Shown: positions 1 to 12,578 of the stretch, piece by piece | Numbering within the stretch: position 1 is the stretch's first letter | Layout of the letters: each line of letters opens with the position of its first letter | Assembly (NCBI RefSeq): GCF_009720825.1 | Contig: NZ_WNKY01000021.1 | Location: 1-64,000 of the forward strand | Length of the DNA stretch: 64,000 bases | From: Duganella radicis | Lineage (GTDB): Bacteria; Pseudomonadota; Gammaproteobacteria; Burkholderiales; Burkholderiaceae_D | Direction: 5' to 3' | Position numbers and translations under genes: made by a program | The notes under the pieces: generated by a model | The model's database searches: none | The model's input: the letters and a program-made list of their open reading frames with translations, nothing else | Told to the model about the DNA's origin: nothing

Positions 1-320
1 CCCCGGCCCCGGCGCCAGTGGCGACCGCGCCTGCCGCCGCACCAGCCCCGGCGCCCGCCGCAGCGCCAGTCGCTGCCGGCTCCGGCCATCAGCTGGTATT
101 GAAAGTGACGGAAGATTCGTGGGTGGAAATCCGCCGCCCCGGCACCACCTCGCTGATCTCGCGCGTGGTGAAAGCCGGCAGCACCGAGACCTTTGACATC
201 AAGGACCCGGCGCTGCTGATCGTCGGCAAGCCGGGCGGCGTGGAGGCCACCTTGGGTGGCGCGCCGCTGGCGCTGCCGCTGATCCCTGGCGGCACGATTT
301 CGCGTGTGAACATCAAGTAA
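1..320 (+). CDS. rodZ: RodZ-like C-terminal domain (5' end outside window)
   Basis: Only the end of this gene is in the window; the frame is open from the first bases, so the true start lies upstream. The visible part is an Ala/Pro-rich linker followed by about 80 residues with the DUF4115-type beta domain (SWVEIRR and KPGGVEATLGG stretches) that ends RodZ. RodZ is an inner-membrane protein linking MreB filaments to the cell-wall elongation machinery; its DNA-binding-like cytoplasmic domain and membrane helix would be upstream. The position 18 bp before ispG matches the usual rodZ-ispG order in betaproteobacteria. A GTG at 18 is in frame but lies inside the linker, so I reject it as a start. 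Identification rests on the C-terminal domain and synteny. Confidence 0.8.
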   Translation, partial: PAPAPVATAPAAAPAPAPAAAPVAAGSGHQLVLKVTEDSWVEIRRPGTTSLISRVVKAGSTETFDIKDPALLIVGKPGGVEATLGGAPLALPLIPGGTISRVNIK

Positions 321-338
321 GAACAGAGTAGAACGACC

Positions 339-1595
339 ATGACGCAAACTGCTATTCCATCGGGACCGACCGACCGCCGCGCCAGCCGCCGCGTGTTGAT
401 CTCGCACGGCGAGCGCAAGATCTGGGTGGGCGGCGACGCCCCGGTGGTGGTGCAGTCGATGACCAACACCGACACCGCCAACGCCATCGAAACCGCGATC
501 CAGATCCGCGACCTGGCGCGTGCCGGCTCGGAGCTGGTGCGCCTGACCGTGGACCGTCCGGAAGCCGCCGAAGCGGTGCCCTACATCCGCGAACAGCTGG
601 ACAAGATGGACGTGGACGTGCCGCTGGTGGGCGACTTCCACTACAACGGCCACACGCTGCTGCAAGACTATCCGGAGTGCGCCAAGGCGCTGTCCAAGTA
701 CCGCATCAATCCGGGCAACGTCGGCAAGGGCGCGAAGCGCGACACGCAGTTTGCGCAAATGATCGAAGTGGCCGCGCGCTACGACAAACCGGTGCGCATC
801 GGCGTCAACTGGGGCAGCCTGGATCAGGCGCTGCTGGCGCGCATCATGGACGAAAACGCCGTGCGTGAAAATCCGTGGACCGCGCAGCAGGTGATGTATG
901 AGGCGCTGATCACCTCCGCCATCGAAAACGCGCAGCGCGCCGAAGAACTGGGCCTGGGCCGCGACAAGATCATCCTGTCGTGCAAAGTCTCGGGCGTGCA
1001 GGACCTGATCGCCGTGTACCGTGAGCTGGGCAAGCGCTGCGACTATCCGCTGCACCTCGGCCTGACCGAAGCGGGCATGGGCAGCAAGGGCATTGTGGCC
1101 TCGACCGCCGCGCTGTCGGTGCTGCTGCAAGAAGGCATCGGCGACACCATCCGCATTTCGCTGACGCCGGAACCGGGCGGCGACCGCACCAAGGAAGTGG
1201 TGGTGGGGCAGGAGATTCTGCAAACCATGGGCCTGCGCAAATTCACCCCGATGGTGATCGCGTGCCCGGGTTGCGGCCGTACCACCTCGACCACTTTCCA
1301 GGAACTGGCCGACAATATCCAGACCTTCCTGCGCGACCAGATGCCGGAGTGGAAAAAGAGCTATCCGGGCGTGGAGGCGATGAACGTGGCCGTGATGGGG
1401 TGCATCGTCAACGGTCCGGGCGAATCCAAGCACGCCAACATCGGCATCAGCCTGCCGGGCACCGGCGAATCGCCGGCCGCGCCGGTGTTCGTGGACGGCG
1501 CCAAGGTGGCGACGCTGCGCGGTGAACGCATCGTGGAAGAGTTCCAGGAAATCGTACTGAATTACGTGAAGAAGAATTACAGCAAACATGTCTAA
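339..1595 (+). CDS. ispG: 4-hydroxy-3-methylbut-2-enyl diphosphate synthase
   Basis: IspG (GcpE) is the iron-sulfur enzyme of the non-mevalonate (MEP) pathway that converts methylerythritol cyclodiphosphate to HMBPP. The 418-residue length fits the proteobacterial form. The 4Fe-4S ligands are visible: the ACPGCGRTT motif at about residues 308-316 and the [11 protein letters not shown] motif near residue 355. The N-terminal TIM-barrel part carries [11 protein letters not shown]. The ATG at 339 gives the usual N-terminus [14 protein letters not shown]. Its last 8 bases overlap hisS, so the two are probably translationally coupled. This is the standard core order rodZ-ispG-hisS. Confidence 0.97.
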   Translation: MTQTAIPSGPTDRRASRRVLISHGERKIWVGGDAPVVVQSMTNTDTANAIETAIQIRDLARAGSELVRLTVDRPEAAEAVPYIREQLDKMDVDVPLVGDFHYNGHTLLQDYPECAKALSKYRINPGNVGKGAKRDTQFAQMIEVAARYDKPVRIGVNWGSLDQALLARIMDENAVRENPWTAQQVMYEALITSAIENAQRAEELGLGRDKIILSCKVSGVQDLIAVYRELGKRCDYPLHLGLTEAGMGSKGIVASTAALSVLLQEGIGDTIRISLTPEPGGDRTKEVVVGQEILQTMGLRKFTPMVIACPGCGRTTSTTFQELADNIQTFLRDQMPEWKKSYPGVEAMNVAVMGCIVNGPGESKHANIGISLPGTGESPAAPVFVDGAKVATLRGERIVEEFQEIVLNYVKKNYSKHV

Positions 1596-2931
1596 ACAAG
1601 AGAAAATCACCGCCGTCAAAGGCATGAACGACATCCTGCCGCAGGACTCGCACCTGTGGCAGCTGTTCGAGAACACCGCGCAGTCGGTGGTGCAGAGCTA
1701 CGGCTTCCAGCAGATCCGCACGCCGATCGTGGAGGACACCGCCCTGTTCAAGCGCGCCATCGGCGCTGTGACCGACATCGTCGAAAAAGAGATGTACTCG
1801 TTCGAGGATTCGATGAACGGCGACCAGCTGACCCTGCGCCCTGAAGGCACGGCCGGCGCGGTGCGCGCGGTGATCGAGCACAATCTGGTCTACGAAGGTC
1901 CGAAGCGCCTGTGGTACACCGGCCCGATGTTCCGCCACGAGCGTCCGCAGCGCGGCCGCTATCGCCAGTTCTACCAGTTCGGTTGCGAGGCCGTGGGCTT
2001 CTCCGGTCCTGACGTCGACGCGGAACTGATCATGATGTGCCGCCGCCTGTGGGACGACCTGGGCCTGCCGGAAATCCGCCTGGAACTGAACTCGATCGGC
2101 GACGCCGAAGAGCGCGCGCGCCACCGCGTCGACCTGATCGCCTATCTGGAAAAGCACGAAGACATCCTCGACGCCGAAGCCAAACGCCGCCTGCACAGCA
2201 ACCCGCTGCGCATCCTGGACACCAAGAACCCTGCCATGCAGGACATGGTCAACGCCGCGCCGAAGCTGATGGACTATTTGGGCGAAGAATCGCTGGCGCA
2301 CTTCAACGGCGTGCGCAAGATCCTCGACCACAACAACATCCCGTACGTGATCAACACGCGCCTGGTGCGCGGTCTGGATTACTACAACCGTACCGTGTTC
2401 GAATGGGTGACGGATTCGCTGGGCTCGCAAGGCACGGTGTGCGCCGGCGGCCGTTACGATCCGCTGATCGCCTCCTTCGGCGGCAAACCGACGCCCGCCG
2501 TCGGTTTCGCCATGGGCATCGAACGCCTGCTGGAACTGATGAAGGAAGCCGGCGAGCCGGACATGCCTAACCAGTGCGACGTCTACCTCGTGCATCAAGG
2601 CGAGGCGGCCCAGCTGCAAGCCTTCGTGCTGGGCGAGCGCCTGCGCGACGCCGGCCTGGACGTAATCATGCACGGCTCCACCGCGGCCGGCGCGGGCAGC
2701 TTCAAGTCGCAGATGAAGAAGGCCGACGGCGCGGGCGCCGCCTTTGCCGTCATCATTGGCGAGGACGAAGTGAAGAACAACACCGCCGCAGTGAAGTCCA
2801 TGCGCGCGGCGGAAGGCGAGCAGCAGCAAAGCACGGTGCCGTTCGACCAGGTAGTAGACTTCGTGGTCGACCAAATCACCGACGGCGGCGATCACCATCA
2901 CCACGTGCACGACGAGCACTGCAACCATTAA
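1588..2931 (+). CDS. hisS: histidyl-tRNA synthetase with His-rich C-terminal tail
   Basis: Class II aminoacyl-tRNA synthetase that charges tRNA-His in the cytoplasm. Class II motif 2 is visible ([19 protein letters not shown]), as are the histidine-A motifs ([15 protein letters not shown] and AGGRYDPLI) and the C-terminal anticodon-binding domain. Length (447) is slightly above the common 420-430 because the protein ends in an unusual tail, [13 protein letters not shown], with seven histidines in the last twelve residues. The rest of the enzyme looks ordinary. It overlaps ispG by 8 bases and is followed after 30 bases by the yfgM-like gene, so it sits inside one long operon. The tail could bind metal or be a harmless extension; this cannot be decided from sequence. 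Confidence 0.97.
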   Translation: MSKQEKITAVKGMNDILPQDSHLWQLFENTAQSVVQSYGFQQIRTPIVEDTALFKRAIGAVTDIVEKEMYSFEDSMNGDQLTLRPEGTAGAVRAVIEHNLVYEGPKRLWYTGPMFRHERPQRGRYRQFYQFGCEAVGFSGPDVDAELIMMCRRLWDDLGLPEIRLELNSIGDAEERARHRVDLIAYLEKHEDILDAEAKRRLHSNPLRILDTKNPAMQDMVNAAPKLMDYLGEESLAHFNGVRKILDHNNIPYVINTRLVRGLDYYNRTVFEWVTDSLGSQGTVCAGGRYDPLIASFGGKPTPAVGFAMGIERLLELMKEAGEPDMPNQCDVYLVHQGEAAQLQAFVLGERLRDAGLDVIMHGSTAAGAGSFKSQMKKADGAGAAFAVIIGEDEVKNNTAAVKSMRAAEGEQQQSTVPFDQVVDFVVDQITDGGDHHHHVHDEHCNH

Positions 2932-2961
2932 TTCAATCAACAACAACGGCAGACGAATACC

Positions 2962-3594
2962 ATGGCATACGATCTTGAAGAACAAGAACAGATAGCAACC
3001 CTCAAAGCATGGTGGGACAAGTACGGCAATGCGACCACCTGGGTGTTGATCGCGGCGCTGGCGGCCTACTCGGGCTGGAACGGCTGGAACTACTACCAGC
3101 GCGACCAGGCCGGCAAGGCCTCGGCCCTGTACGGTGAGCTGCAAGCGGCGGTGGAAGCCAAGGATAACGCCAAGGTGCTGCGCGCCGCCGGCGACATGGA
3201 ATCGCAATTCGCCAGCACCGCCTACGCGCCGATGGCCGCGCTGGTGGCGGCAAAAAGCGCGTTTGAAGCCAACGACCTGAAATCGGCCAAAGCCCAGCTG
3301 CAATGGGCGGCGGAGCATGGCGCCGATGAATTCAAGGCCGTCGCCAAAGTGCGTCTGGCCGGCGTGCTGCTGGATGAAAAAGCCTACGACGAAGCGCTGA
3401 AAGTGCTGGCCGGCGACGTGCCCGCGGCATTTGCCGGTGCCGTGGCGGACCGCAAGGGCGACGTGCTGGCCGCGCAAAACAAGCTGACCGAAGCCCGTGC
3501 CGCCTACAAGGCCGCGCTGGACGCCACCGACAAGAAGAACCCTGGCCGTCAACTGATTCAGATGAAACTGGAAGCCATCGGCGGCGCCGCCTAA
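2962..3594 (+). CDS. YfgM-like TPR membrane protein (Sec ancillary subunit)
   Basis: A 210-residue inner-membrane protein with one transmembrane segment near residues 28-46 (TTWVLIAALAAYSGWNGW) and a periplasmic helical region with alternating Ala-rich TPR-like helices. It matches the YfgM/tetratricopeptide family (DUF2133) always placed between hisS and bamB in gammaproteobacteria and betaproteobacteria. In E. coli, YfgM associates with SecYEG and the periplasmic chaperone PpiD. The start MAYDLEEQEQIATLKAWW is typical of the family, with the short cytoplasmic leader rich in acidic residues. It lies 28 bases before bamB and is probably cotranscribed. Function is by family and synteny. Confidence 0.88.
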   Translation: MAYDLEEQEQIATLKAWWDKYGNATTWVLIAALAAYSGWNGWNYYQRDQAGKASALYGELQAAVEAKDNAKVLRAAGDMESQFASTAYAPMAALVAAKSAFEANDLKSAKAQLQWAAEHGADEFKAVAKVRLAGVLLDEKAYDEALKVLAGDVPAAFAGAVADRKGDVLAAQNKLTEARAAYKAALDATDKKNPGRQLIQMKLEAIGGAA

Positions 3595-3621
3595 TCACTC
3601 AAGCACCAAGGTTTATAGACT

Positions 3622-4761
3622 ATGCGTATTACCGAAAAAGTAGTTGCAGCAAGCGTGTTTGCGATGTTGGCCGGTTGTTCCCTGTTCTCCTCCAAGGAGA
3701 CCAAGAACCTGCCAGCGCCGCTGGTGGAGCTGAAGAATCCTTCGCTCACGCCGCAGGTGGTGTGGAAGTACTCGGTAGGTAAGGCTGGCAACGCGGTGTT
3801 CACCCCCGCAGTGGCCGGCGACAGCATTTATGTGGCGGACGCCGACGGCACGCTGGCGCGCCTGAACGCCGCCACCGGCAAGGAAATCTGGCGCATCCGC
3901 ACCGGCACCGATCTGACCGCGGGCGTGGGCAGCGACGGCGAGGTGGTGGTGGTCGGCGGCGTCAAGGGCAAGATCCTGGCCTACGACAGCAACGGCAAGC
4001 AGCTGTGGACCGCGCAAGCCACCAGCGAGGTGCTGTCGTCGCCGGAAGCCGGCGGCGGTGTGGTGGTGGTGCGCAGTGTCGACAACATGATCACCGGTTA
4101 CGACGCCAAGACCGGCGCCAGGAAATGGAACGTGGCCCGCACCACGCCGGCCCTGACCCTGCGCAATGCGCCGGGCATGGTGATCAGCGGTCCTAACGCC
4201 TACATCGCCCAGCCGGGCGGCAAGCTGCTGGCGCTGAACGTGGCCGGCGGCCTGCAACGCTTTGAAGTGGTGGTGGGCGAACCGCGCGGCGCCACGGAAC
4301 TGGAACGTGTGACCGACATCGCCGGCACTCCGGTGATCTTCGAAAAAGATGTCTGCGCTGTGTCGTACCAAGGCCGTGTGGCCTGCTTCGACGCCACCAC
4401 CGGCGCGCCGCACTGGAGCAAGCCGGTATCGTCCGACAAGGGCGTGGCGGTGGACCAGCGTTTTGTATTCGTCTCCGACGACAAAGGCGAAGTTGGCGCC
4501 TACAGCCGTGAAAACGGCGCCAACGCCTGGAAGAACGACAAGCTGTCGTACCGTGTGCTGTCGACCCCCGTGTCGTATGGCCGCGCGGTGGCGGTGGGCG
4601 ACTATCAGGGTTACATCCACTTCCTGTCGCGGGAAGATGGCGCATTTATAGGTCGTGTGGCGACGGACGGTAGCCCTATCCAGGCTGACCCGGTCATCGC
4701 CGGCACGAATTTGATTTTCCAAACCCAATCAGGGACTGTGACCGCTCTGGCGGTCGAATAA
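3622..4761 (+). CDS. bamB: outer-membrane assembly lipoprotein BamB
   Basis: BamB is a lipoprotein of the BAM complex that inserts beta-barrel proteins in the outer membrane. The 379-residue product starts with a signal peptide ending in the lipobox LAGC (lipidated Cys at residue 19). The rest is an eight-bladed beta-propeller made of PQQ-type repeats, recognisable by recurring segments such as [25 protein letters not shown] and TTGAPHWSK. Length fits the family. It sits between the yfgM-like gene and der, the conserved arrangement, with only 4 bases before der, suggesting coupled translation. Confidence 0.96.
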   Translation: MRITEKVVAASVFAMLAGCSLFSSKETKNLPAPLVELKNPSLTPQVVWKYSVGKAGNAVFTPAVAGDSIYVADADGTLARLNAATGKEIWRIRTGTDLTAGVGSDGEVVVVGGVKGKILAYDSNGKQLWTAQATSEVLSSPEAGGGVVVVRSVDNMITGYDAKTGARKWNVARTTPALTLRNAPGMVISGPNAYIAQPGGKLLALNVAGGLQRFEVVVGEPRGATELERVTDIAGTPVIFEKDVCAVSYQGRVACFDATTGAPHWSKPVSSDKGVAVDQRFVFVSDDKGEVGAYSRENGANAWKNDKLSYRVLSTPVSYGRAVAVGDYQGYIHFLSREDGAFIGRVATDGSPIQADPVIAGTNLIFQTQSGTVTALAVE

Positions 4762-4765
4762 TAAA

Positions 4766-6112
4766 ATGAAGCCGGTAATCGCATTAGTGGGTCGACCCAA
4801 CGTTGGGAAATCGACCTTGTTCAATCGTCTGACCCGCTCGCGCGATGCGCTGGTGGCGGACTTGCCTGGGTTGACGCGCGATCGTCACTATGGCGAGGGC
4901 CGTGTCGGCGAACGTCCCTTCCTGGTCATTGACACCGGCGGCTTTGAGCCGGTGGCCAAGGAAGGCATCCTCCACCAGATGGCGAAGCAGACCAAGCAAG
5001 CCGTGGCCGAAGCCGACGTTGTCGTCTTCCTGGTCGACGGCCGCCAGGGCCTGACGCCGCACGACAAGACCATCACCGACTTCCTGCGCAAGAGCGGCCG
5101 TCCGGTGATCCTGGTCGTGAACAAGGCGGAGGGCATGCGCTACACCTCGGTGGTGGCGGACTTCTATGAACTGGGACTAGGCGAACCGGCTGTCATTTCG
5201 TCGGCACACGGCGACGGCGTGCACGACCTGGTGGACCTGGCCCTCGATACCGCCTTCGAACAGCGCCCGGAAGATCCGGAAGAGCTGGAGAAGTCGGACC
5301 GTGGCGTCAAGATCGCGCTGGTCGGCCGTCCCAACGTCGGCAAGTCGACCCTGATCAACACCCTGGTGGGCGAAGAGCGCGTGATCGCCTTCGACATGCC
5401 GGGCACCACCCGCGACTCGATCGAGATTCCGTTTGAGCGCGACGGCAAGAAGTACACCCTGATCGACACCGCCGGCATCCGCCGCCGCGGCAAGGTGTTT
5501 GAAGCCATCGAGAAGTTCTCGGTGGTGAAGACGCTGCAATCGATCTCGGAAGCCAACGTGGTGGTGCTGATGCTGGATGCTCAGCAGGACATCTCCGAGC
5601 AGGACGCCCACATCGCCGGCTTCGTGCTGGAAACCGGCCGCGCGCTGGTCATCGCCGTCAACAAGTGGGACGGCCTGGAATCGTGGCAGCGCGACGAAAT
5701 CAAGATCGACATCGACCGCAAGCTGGACTTCCTCGGCTTCGCCAAGATGCACTTCATCTCGGCGCTGAAGGCGCAGGGCATCGGCCCGCTGATGAAATCC
5801 CTGGACCAGGCCTACGCCGCCGCCTTTGCCGACCTGTCCACGCCCAAGCTGACCCGCGCGCTGATCGAGGCGGTGGAGAAGCAGGAGCCGAAGCGCAAAG
5901 GCTCGATCCGTCCGAAGATGCGTTACGCCCACCAGGGGGGCATGAATCCGCCGGTGATCGTCATCCACGGCAATGCGCTGGACGCCATCAGCGAACCATA
6001 TAAACGCTATCTGGAGAAGCATTTCCGCGAGACGTTCAACCTGGTCGGCACGCCGCTGCGCATCGAACTGCGCACCGGTAAAAATCCATTCGCAAAATCT
6101 TCGGAAAAATAA
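4766..6112 (+). CDS. der: ribosome-assembly GTPase Der (EngA)
   Basis: Essential tandem GTPase for 50S ribosomal subunit maturation. Two complete G domains are visible: the first has [11 protein letters not shown] at residues 8-18, DLPGLT and NKAEG; the second has [11 protein letters not shown] near residue 188, DMPGTTRDS (G2/G3 region), DTAGIRRRG and NKWDG. A C-terminal KH-like domain follows ([19 protein letters not shown]), ending in [10 protein letters not shown], the usual Der tail. Length 448 is normal. After it lies a 194-base spacer before hfq, longer than the gaps before it, so a new promoter probably serves hfq. Confidence 0.97.
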   Translation: MKPVIALVGRPNVGKSTLFNRLTRSRDALVADLPGLTRDRHYGEGRVGERPFLVIDTGGFEPVAKEGILHQMAKQTKQAVAEADVVVFLVDGRQGLTPHDKTITDFLRKSGRPVILVVNKAEGMRYTSVVADFYELGLGEPAVISSAHGDGVHDLVDLALDTAFEQRPEDPEELEKSDRGVKIALVGRPNVGKSTLINTLVGEERVIAFDMPGTTRDSIEIPFERDGKKYTLIDTAGIRRRGKVFEAIEKFSVVKTLQSISEANVVVLMLDAQQDISEQDAHIAGFVLETGRALVIAVNKWDGLESWQRDEIKIDIDRKLDFLGFAKMHFISALKAQGIGPLMKSLDQAYAAAFADLSTPKLTRALIEAVEKQEPKRKGSIRPKMRYAHQGGMNPPVIVIHGNALDAISEPYKRYLEKHFRETFNLVGTPLRIELRTGKNPFAKSSEK

Positions 6113-6306
6113 GCGTTTTTTTTACAGGAACTCCCTGCAAAAAAAGCAAAAACAAGGTACAGTGGCTTAGAAGCACCACTTTTGACGTGGCGAGCGGTGT
6201 TTCAGCGAAAATTGTTTGACTTTAGTTAGACTTTTTGCTGAGCCACGTACTTGAAATCAAGCGTTTCGCCTCCACTTCCAACACAACAACATAAAATGGA
6301 GCTGTT

Positions 6307-6543
6307 ATGAGCAACAAAGGGCAACTGTTACAAGACCCATTCCTCAATGCCTTGCGCAAAGAGCACGTTCCTGTTTCGATCTACCTGGTCAACGGCATCA
6401 AGCTGCAAGGCCATATCGAATCGTTCGATCAATACGTCGTACTGCTGCGTAACACCGTGACCCAGATGGTCTACAAGCACGCCATCTCCACCGTGGTGCC
6501 GGCACGCGCCGTCAACCTCAATATTGAAAACGAAGCGGAATAA
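6307..6543 (+). CDS. hfq: RNA chaperone Hfq
   Basis: Hfq forms a hexameric Sm-like ring that pairs small RNAs with mRNAs. The 78-residue protein carries the family signature: [31 protein letters not shown] (Sm1, distal and proximal face residues), the [11 protein letters not shown] segment and the [11 protein letters not shown] Sm2 motif. The C-terminal extension is short, as is common in betaproteobacteria. It is followed 42 bases later by hflX, the classical hfq-hflX-hflK-hflC cluster. A purine-rich AATGGAG lies just before the ATG. No confident promoter could be assigned in the 194-base spacer, though a TTGACT hexamer occurs at 6216-6221. Confidence 0.98.
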   Translation: MSNKGQLLQDPFLNALRKEHVPVSIYLVNGIKLQGHIESFDQYVVLLRNTVTQMVYKHAISTVVPARAVNLNIENEAE

Positions 6544-6585
6544 GCATTTGCTGTATCGCTTCTTTTTACCTGGCCTGACCGTCGT

Positions 6586-7707
6586 ATGCGTGCAGCTCTA
6601 GTCGGTATCGATTTCGGCAAGGGCGACTTTGCCGCCAGCATGGAGGAACTGCAACTGCTGGCTCGTTCAGCCGGTGCGGAACCGGTGACGATGATCACGG
6701 CAAAGCGTTCTTCGCCGGACGCGGCTTATTTCGTCGGCAGCGGCAAGGCCGACGAGATTGGCCAGGCCGCGTTGGCCGACCGCCTCGACATCGTCATCTT
6801 CAACCACGCGCTGTCGCCCGCGCAGCAACGCAATCTGGAAAAGCGCCTGAATATCCGGGTGCTGGACCGGACCAGCTTAATCCTTGATATCTTCGCCCAG
6901 CGGGCCAAGAGCCACGAGGGCAAGCTGCAAGTCGAGCTGGCGCAGTTGCAGCACCTGGCCACGCGCCTGATCCGCGGCTGGACTCACCTTGAGCGCCAGA
7001 AGGGCGGTATCGGCTTGCGCGGTCCCGGCGAAACCCAGCTGGAGACCGACCGCCGGCTGATCGGCGAGCGTGTCAAGATGCTGCGTTCGCGCCTGGCCAA
7101 GCTGCGCAAGCAGCACGAGACCCAGCGCCGTTCGCGCAACCGCACCCAGACTTTCTCGATCTCGCTGGTCGGCTATACCAATGCCGGCAAGTCGACCCTG
7201 TTCAACGCGGTGACCAAGGCCGGCGTGTATGCGGCCGACCAGCTGTTCGCCACGCTGGACACCACCTCGCGCCGCGTCTACATGAACGCGGAAGTAGGGC
7301 ACGTGGTGCTGTCCGACACGGTCGGCTTCGTGCGCGAGCTGCCGCACCAGCTGGTGGCGGCGTTCCGCGCCACGCTGGAAGAGACCATCCATGCCGACCT
7401 GCTGCTGCACGTGGTGGACGCCGCGTCGCCAGTGCGCATGGAGCAGATCGAGCAGGTCAACCTGGTGCTGCAGGAAATCGGCGCCGATCACATCCCGCAG
7501 ATTCTGGTGTGGAACAAGATCGACGCCGCAGGCCTGGAGCCGTCGGTGGAGCGAGATGAATATGATAAGATTTCCAGGGTCTTCCTCAGTGCGCGCACGG
7601 GGCAGGGACTGGACCTGCTGCGCGACGCCATCACTGAATGGGCCACCAAAGAAGAATTAGAAGAAGTAGAGAGCAGTCCCACCCTCACTCACGTTGGATC
7701 ACACTAA
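6586..7707 (+). CDS. hflX: ribosome-splitting GTPase HflX
   Basis: HflX is a GTPase that binds the 50S E site and splits stalled or heat-damaged ribosomes. The N-terminal HflX domain (with SPAQQRNLEKRLNIRVLDRT and the Gly-rich GGIGLRGPGETQLE) is followed by the G domain with GYTNAGKSTLF, DTVGFVRELPH and WNKID. Length 373 fits. The start ATG at 6586 (MRAALVGIDFGKG) is preceded by an unusual pyrimidine-rich leader without a clear Shine-Dalgarno, so translation may depend on reading through from hfq. Its stop codon overlaps the hflK start by one base (TAATG). Confidence 0.95.
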   Translation: MRAALVGIDFGKGDFAASMEELQLLARSAGAEPVTMITAKRSSPDAAYFVGSGKADEIGQAALADRLDIVIFNHALSPAQQRNLEKRLNIRVLDRTSLILDIFAQRAKSHEGKLQVELAQLQHLATRLIRGWTHLERQKGGIGLRGPGETQLETDRRLIGERVKMLRSRLAKLRKQHETQRRSRNRTQTFSISLVGYTNAGKSTLFNAVTKAGVYAADQLFATLDTTSRRVYMNAEVGHVVLSDTVGFVRELPHQLVAAFRATLEETIHADLLLHVVDAASPVRMEQIEQVNLVLQEIGADHIPQILVWNKIDAAGLEPSVERDEYDKISRVFLSARTGQGLDLLRDAITEWATKEELEEVESSPTLTHVGSH

Positions 7708-9020
7708 TGCGTGTCTCCTCACTTATGAAACGACTTGGCTTGAAGCTGTCGCTGAACGACCCTCGCTGGGGGAAGGACAACAAGCCGCAAGCCAACGAAG
7801 GCAAGAAGCCCGGCGAGGGCCCGCCCGACATGGAACAGCTGTGGCGCGACTTCAATCAGCGCCTGAATGGCTTGTTCGGGCAAAAACGTCCCAACGGCGA
7901 TAACAACGGCGGCGGCGATGGCGGCGGCGGCAACCGCCCCGACATGAGTGGCGGCGTGCGCGCCACGGCTGGCGCCATCGGCGCGGTGGTCGGGCTGATC
8001 TGGCTCGCCAGCGGCTCGTTCATCGTGCAGGAAGGCCAGACCGGCGTGGTCTACACCTTCGGTAAAGTCAGCCATACCACCGGCTCCGGTTTCAACTGGC
8101 GCTGGCCGTACCCGTTCCAGAGCGATGAAACGGTCAAGGTGTCGCAGATGCGCATGGTGGAAATCGGCTACCGCGGCAATATCAAGAACAAGCAGACGCG
8201 CGAATCGCTGATGCTGACCGATGACGAGAACATCATCGACATCCAGTTCGCCGTCCAGTTCAAGCTGAAGGACCCGGTCGCGTGGCTGATGAATAACCGC
8301 GACGAGGAAGACACCGTGCGTCAGGTGGCCGAGACCTCGATCCGCGAAATCGTCGGCAAGAACAAGATGGACTTCGTGCTGTACGAAGGCCGCGACAAAG
8401 TGGCTTTCGAAACCCAGCAGCTGATGCAGCAGATCCTCGACCGCTACGCCTCGGGCGTGCTGATTTCCAGCGTCACCCTGCAAGCGGTGCAGCCGCCGGA
8501 GCAGGTGCAGATCGCCTTTGACGACGCGGTGAAAGCAGGGCAGGACCGCGAGCGCCAGAAGAACGAGGGCCAGGCCTACGCCAACGACGTGATTCCGAAA
8601 GCGCGCGGCACCGCCTCGCGCCTGTTGCAGGAAGCCGAGGGCTATCGCTCGATGGTGGTGGAAAACGCCACCGGTAACGCCTCGCGCTTCAAGCAGGTGC
8701 TTGTCGAGTACCAGAAGGCGCCGGCGGTCACGCGCGACCGCATGTATCTGGACACCATGCAGCAGATCTTCTCCAGCTCCTCCAAGGTGATGGTGGACGC
8801 CAAGACCGGCAGCAACCTGCTGTATCTGCCGCTGGACAAGCTGATCGCCCAGGCGGCGGCCACCGATGCGCAAGCCGCCGCCGCGCGCGCCGCGCAAGCT
8901 GCGGGCGGCGCACCGGCCGCCAGCACCACGCTGCCGTCGGAGCTGATGCCGTCGGTGGAAGTGAACCGCACGCGCGACTCGCGCTCGCGTGAATCCTTAC
9001 GTGACCGGGAGAGCCGTTAA
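7707..9020 (+). CDS. hflK: HflK, SPFH/prohibitin subunit of the FtsH regulator complex
   Basis: HflK with HflC forms a large periplasmic cage around the FtsH protease in the inner membrane. I start it at the ATG overlapping the hflX stop, giving 437 residues; an in-frame upstream ATG at 7638 lies inside hflX and adds only non-homologous residues. Visible parts: a cytoplasmic N-terminus with DPRWGKDNK and a Gly/Asn-rich linker, one membrane segment (GAIGAVVGLIWLASGSFIV), the SPFH domain starting VQEGQTGVVYTFGKV, a long coiled coil, and an Ala-rich tail. A second possible start is the ATG at 7725. It ends in a TAATG overlap with hflC. Confidence 0.95.
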   Translation: MRVSSLMKRLGLKLSLNDPRWGKDNKPQANEGKKPGEGPPDMEQLWRDFNQRLNGLFGQKRPNGDNNGGGDGGGGNRPDMSGGVRATAGAIGAVVGLIWLASGSFIVQEGQTGVVYTFGKVSHTTGSGFNWRWPYPFQSDETVKVSQMRMVEIGYRGNIKNKQTRESLMLTDDENIIDIQFAVQFKLKDPVAWLMNNRDEEDTVRQVAETSIREIVGKNKMDFVLYEGRDKVAFETQQLMQQILDRYASGVLISSVTLQAVQPPEQVQIAFDDAVKAGQDRERQKNEGQAYANDVIPKARGTASRLLQEAEGYRSMVVENATGNASRFKQVLVEYQKAPAVTRDRMYLDTMQQIFSSSSKVMVDAKTGSNLLYLPLDKLIAQAAATDAQAAAARAAQAAGGAPAASTTLPSELMPSVEVNRTRDSRSRESLRDRESR

Positions 9021-9931
9021 TGAATCGCATAGCCAGTACCGTCGTCCTGGGCTTCATCGCCCTGATGCTGCTGTCGTCGACCGTGTTCGTGGTCGACCAG
9101 CGCAAGTACGCGATCGTGTTCGCGCTGGGCCAGATCAAGGAAGTGATCCGCGAGCCGGGCCTGCACTTCAAGTTGCCGCCGCCGTTCCAGAACGTGCTGC
9201 TGCTGGATAACCGCATCATGACCATCGAGTCGCCGGATGCCGAACGCTTTATCACCGCCGAGAAGATGAACATCCTGGTGGACAGCTTCGTCAAATGGCG
9301 CATCGGCCGCGGCGAGAATCAGCCCAAGCTGTACTACGTCACCTTTGGCGGCGACGAAGGTCGTGCGCGCGATCGCATGTCGCAGATCATCAAGGCGGCG
9401 CTGAACGAGGAAATCACCAAGCGCACCGTGGCCGAAGTGATCTCCGGCCAGCGCGGCAAGGTGATGGAAGGCATCCGCGCCAAGGTGGTGCAGGAGGCCG
9501 CGCAGATCGGCGTCGAGATCATCGACGTGCGCTTGAAGCGCGTGGAATACGTGGAGCAGATCAACAACTCGGTGTACGAGCGCATGAAGGCCGAGCGCAC
9601 CCGCGTGGCCAACGAGCTGCGTTCGACCGGTTCGGCGGAATCTGAAAAGATCCGCGCCGACGCCGATCGCCAGCGTTCGGTGATTCTGGCGGAAGCCTAT
9701 CGCGATGCGGAAGAGATTCGCGGCGAGGGCGATGCCAAGGCCTCGGCCATCTACGCCGAAGCGTTTGGCCGGAATCCGGAGTTCTACAAGTTCTATCGCA
9801 GCCTGGAAGCCTATCGCGCCACCTTCAAGAACCACGGCGACGTGATGGTGATGGATTCCAGTTCGGACTTCTTCAAATACTTCAAAGGCTCTGGCGCCGG
9901 CGGCGCCGCACCCGCGCCAGCCAAGAAGTAA
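9020..9931 (+). CDS. hflC: HflC, SPFH/prohibitin subunit of the FtsH regulator complex
   Basis: Partner of HflK in the membrane complex that restrains FtsH. The 303-residue protein has an N-terminal membrane anchor (VVLGFIALMLLSSTVFVV), the SPFH start VDQRKYAIVFALGQIKEVIREPGLHFKLPPP broken here only by ordinary variation, and a helical coiled-coil part with RTRVANELRSTG and EGDAKASAIYAEAFGR, both family hallmarks. A Gly/Ala-rich tail ends the protein. Start and spacing are fixed by the one-base overlap with hflK. A strong hairpin follows after the stop, so hflX-hflK-hflC probably ends here. Confidence 0.96.
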   Translation: MNRIASTVVLGFIALMLLSSTVFVVDQRKYAIVFALGQIKEVIREPGLHFKLPPPFQNVLLLDNRIMTIESPDAERFITAEKMNILVDSFVKWRIGRGENQPKLYYVTFGGDEGRARDRMSQIIKAALNEEITKRTVAEVISGQRGKVMEGIRAKVVQEAAQIGVEIIDVRLKRVEYVEQINNSVYERMKAERTRVANELRSTGSAESEKIRADADRQRSVILAEAYRDAEEIRGEGDAKASAIYAEAFGRNPEFYKFYRSLEAYRATFKNHGDVMVMDSSSDFFKYFKGSGAGGAAPAPAKK

Positions 9932-9950
9932 GTCATAGCAGGGACCTCGC

Positions 9951-9988
9951 ACCGGGATGCCCACAAGGCATCCCGGTCGCATCTTTTT
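9951..9988 (+). terminator. Rho-independent terminator after hflC
   Basis: A perfect 11-bp stem (ACCGGGATGCC, 9951-9961, pairing with 9967-9977) around a 5-base loop is followed by CGCATCTTTTTCCCC. This closes the hfX-hflK-hflC transcript. The DUF2065 gene that often sits between hflC and hisZ in related genomes is not present in this 160-base gap. Confidence 0.85.
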
Positions 9989-10091
9989 CCCCTCTGTAGA
10001 CGCGTTTTCGCGTAAAATATCAGGTTCGGCCCTCCGCTTTGGTGGTCGAGGCCTCCGCGCCGCATTGTTCATTTCTTAATTAAATAGTCCC

Positions 10092-12567
<2,476 letters not shown>

Positions 12568-12578
12568 TAAGGAAAAGT

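Noticed and set aside
1447-3552. 701-residue open frame on the minus strand across hisS and yfgM
   Set aside because: It lies opposite clear core genes and its His/Arg/Gln-rich translation is the usual high-GC shadow.
6113-6145. T-run, short CAGG/CCTG stem and A-run between der and hfq
   Set aside because: The runs are on the wrong sides for an intrinsic terminator in either direction; no clear function.
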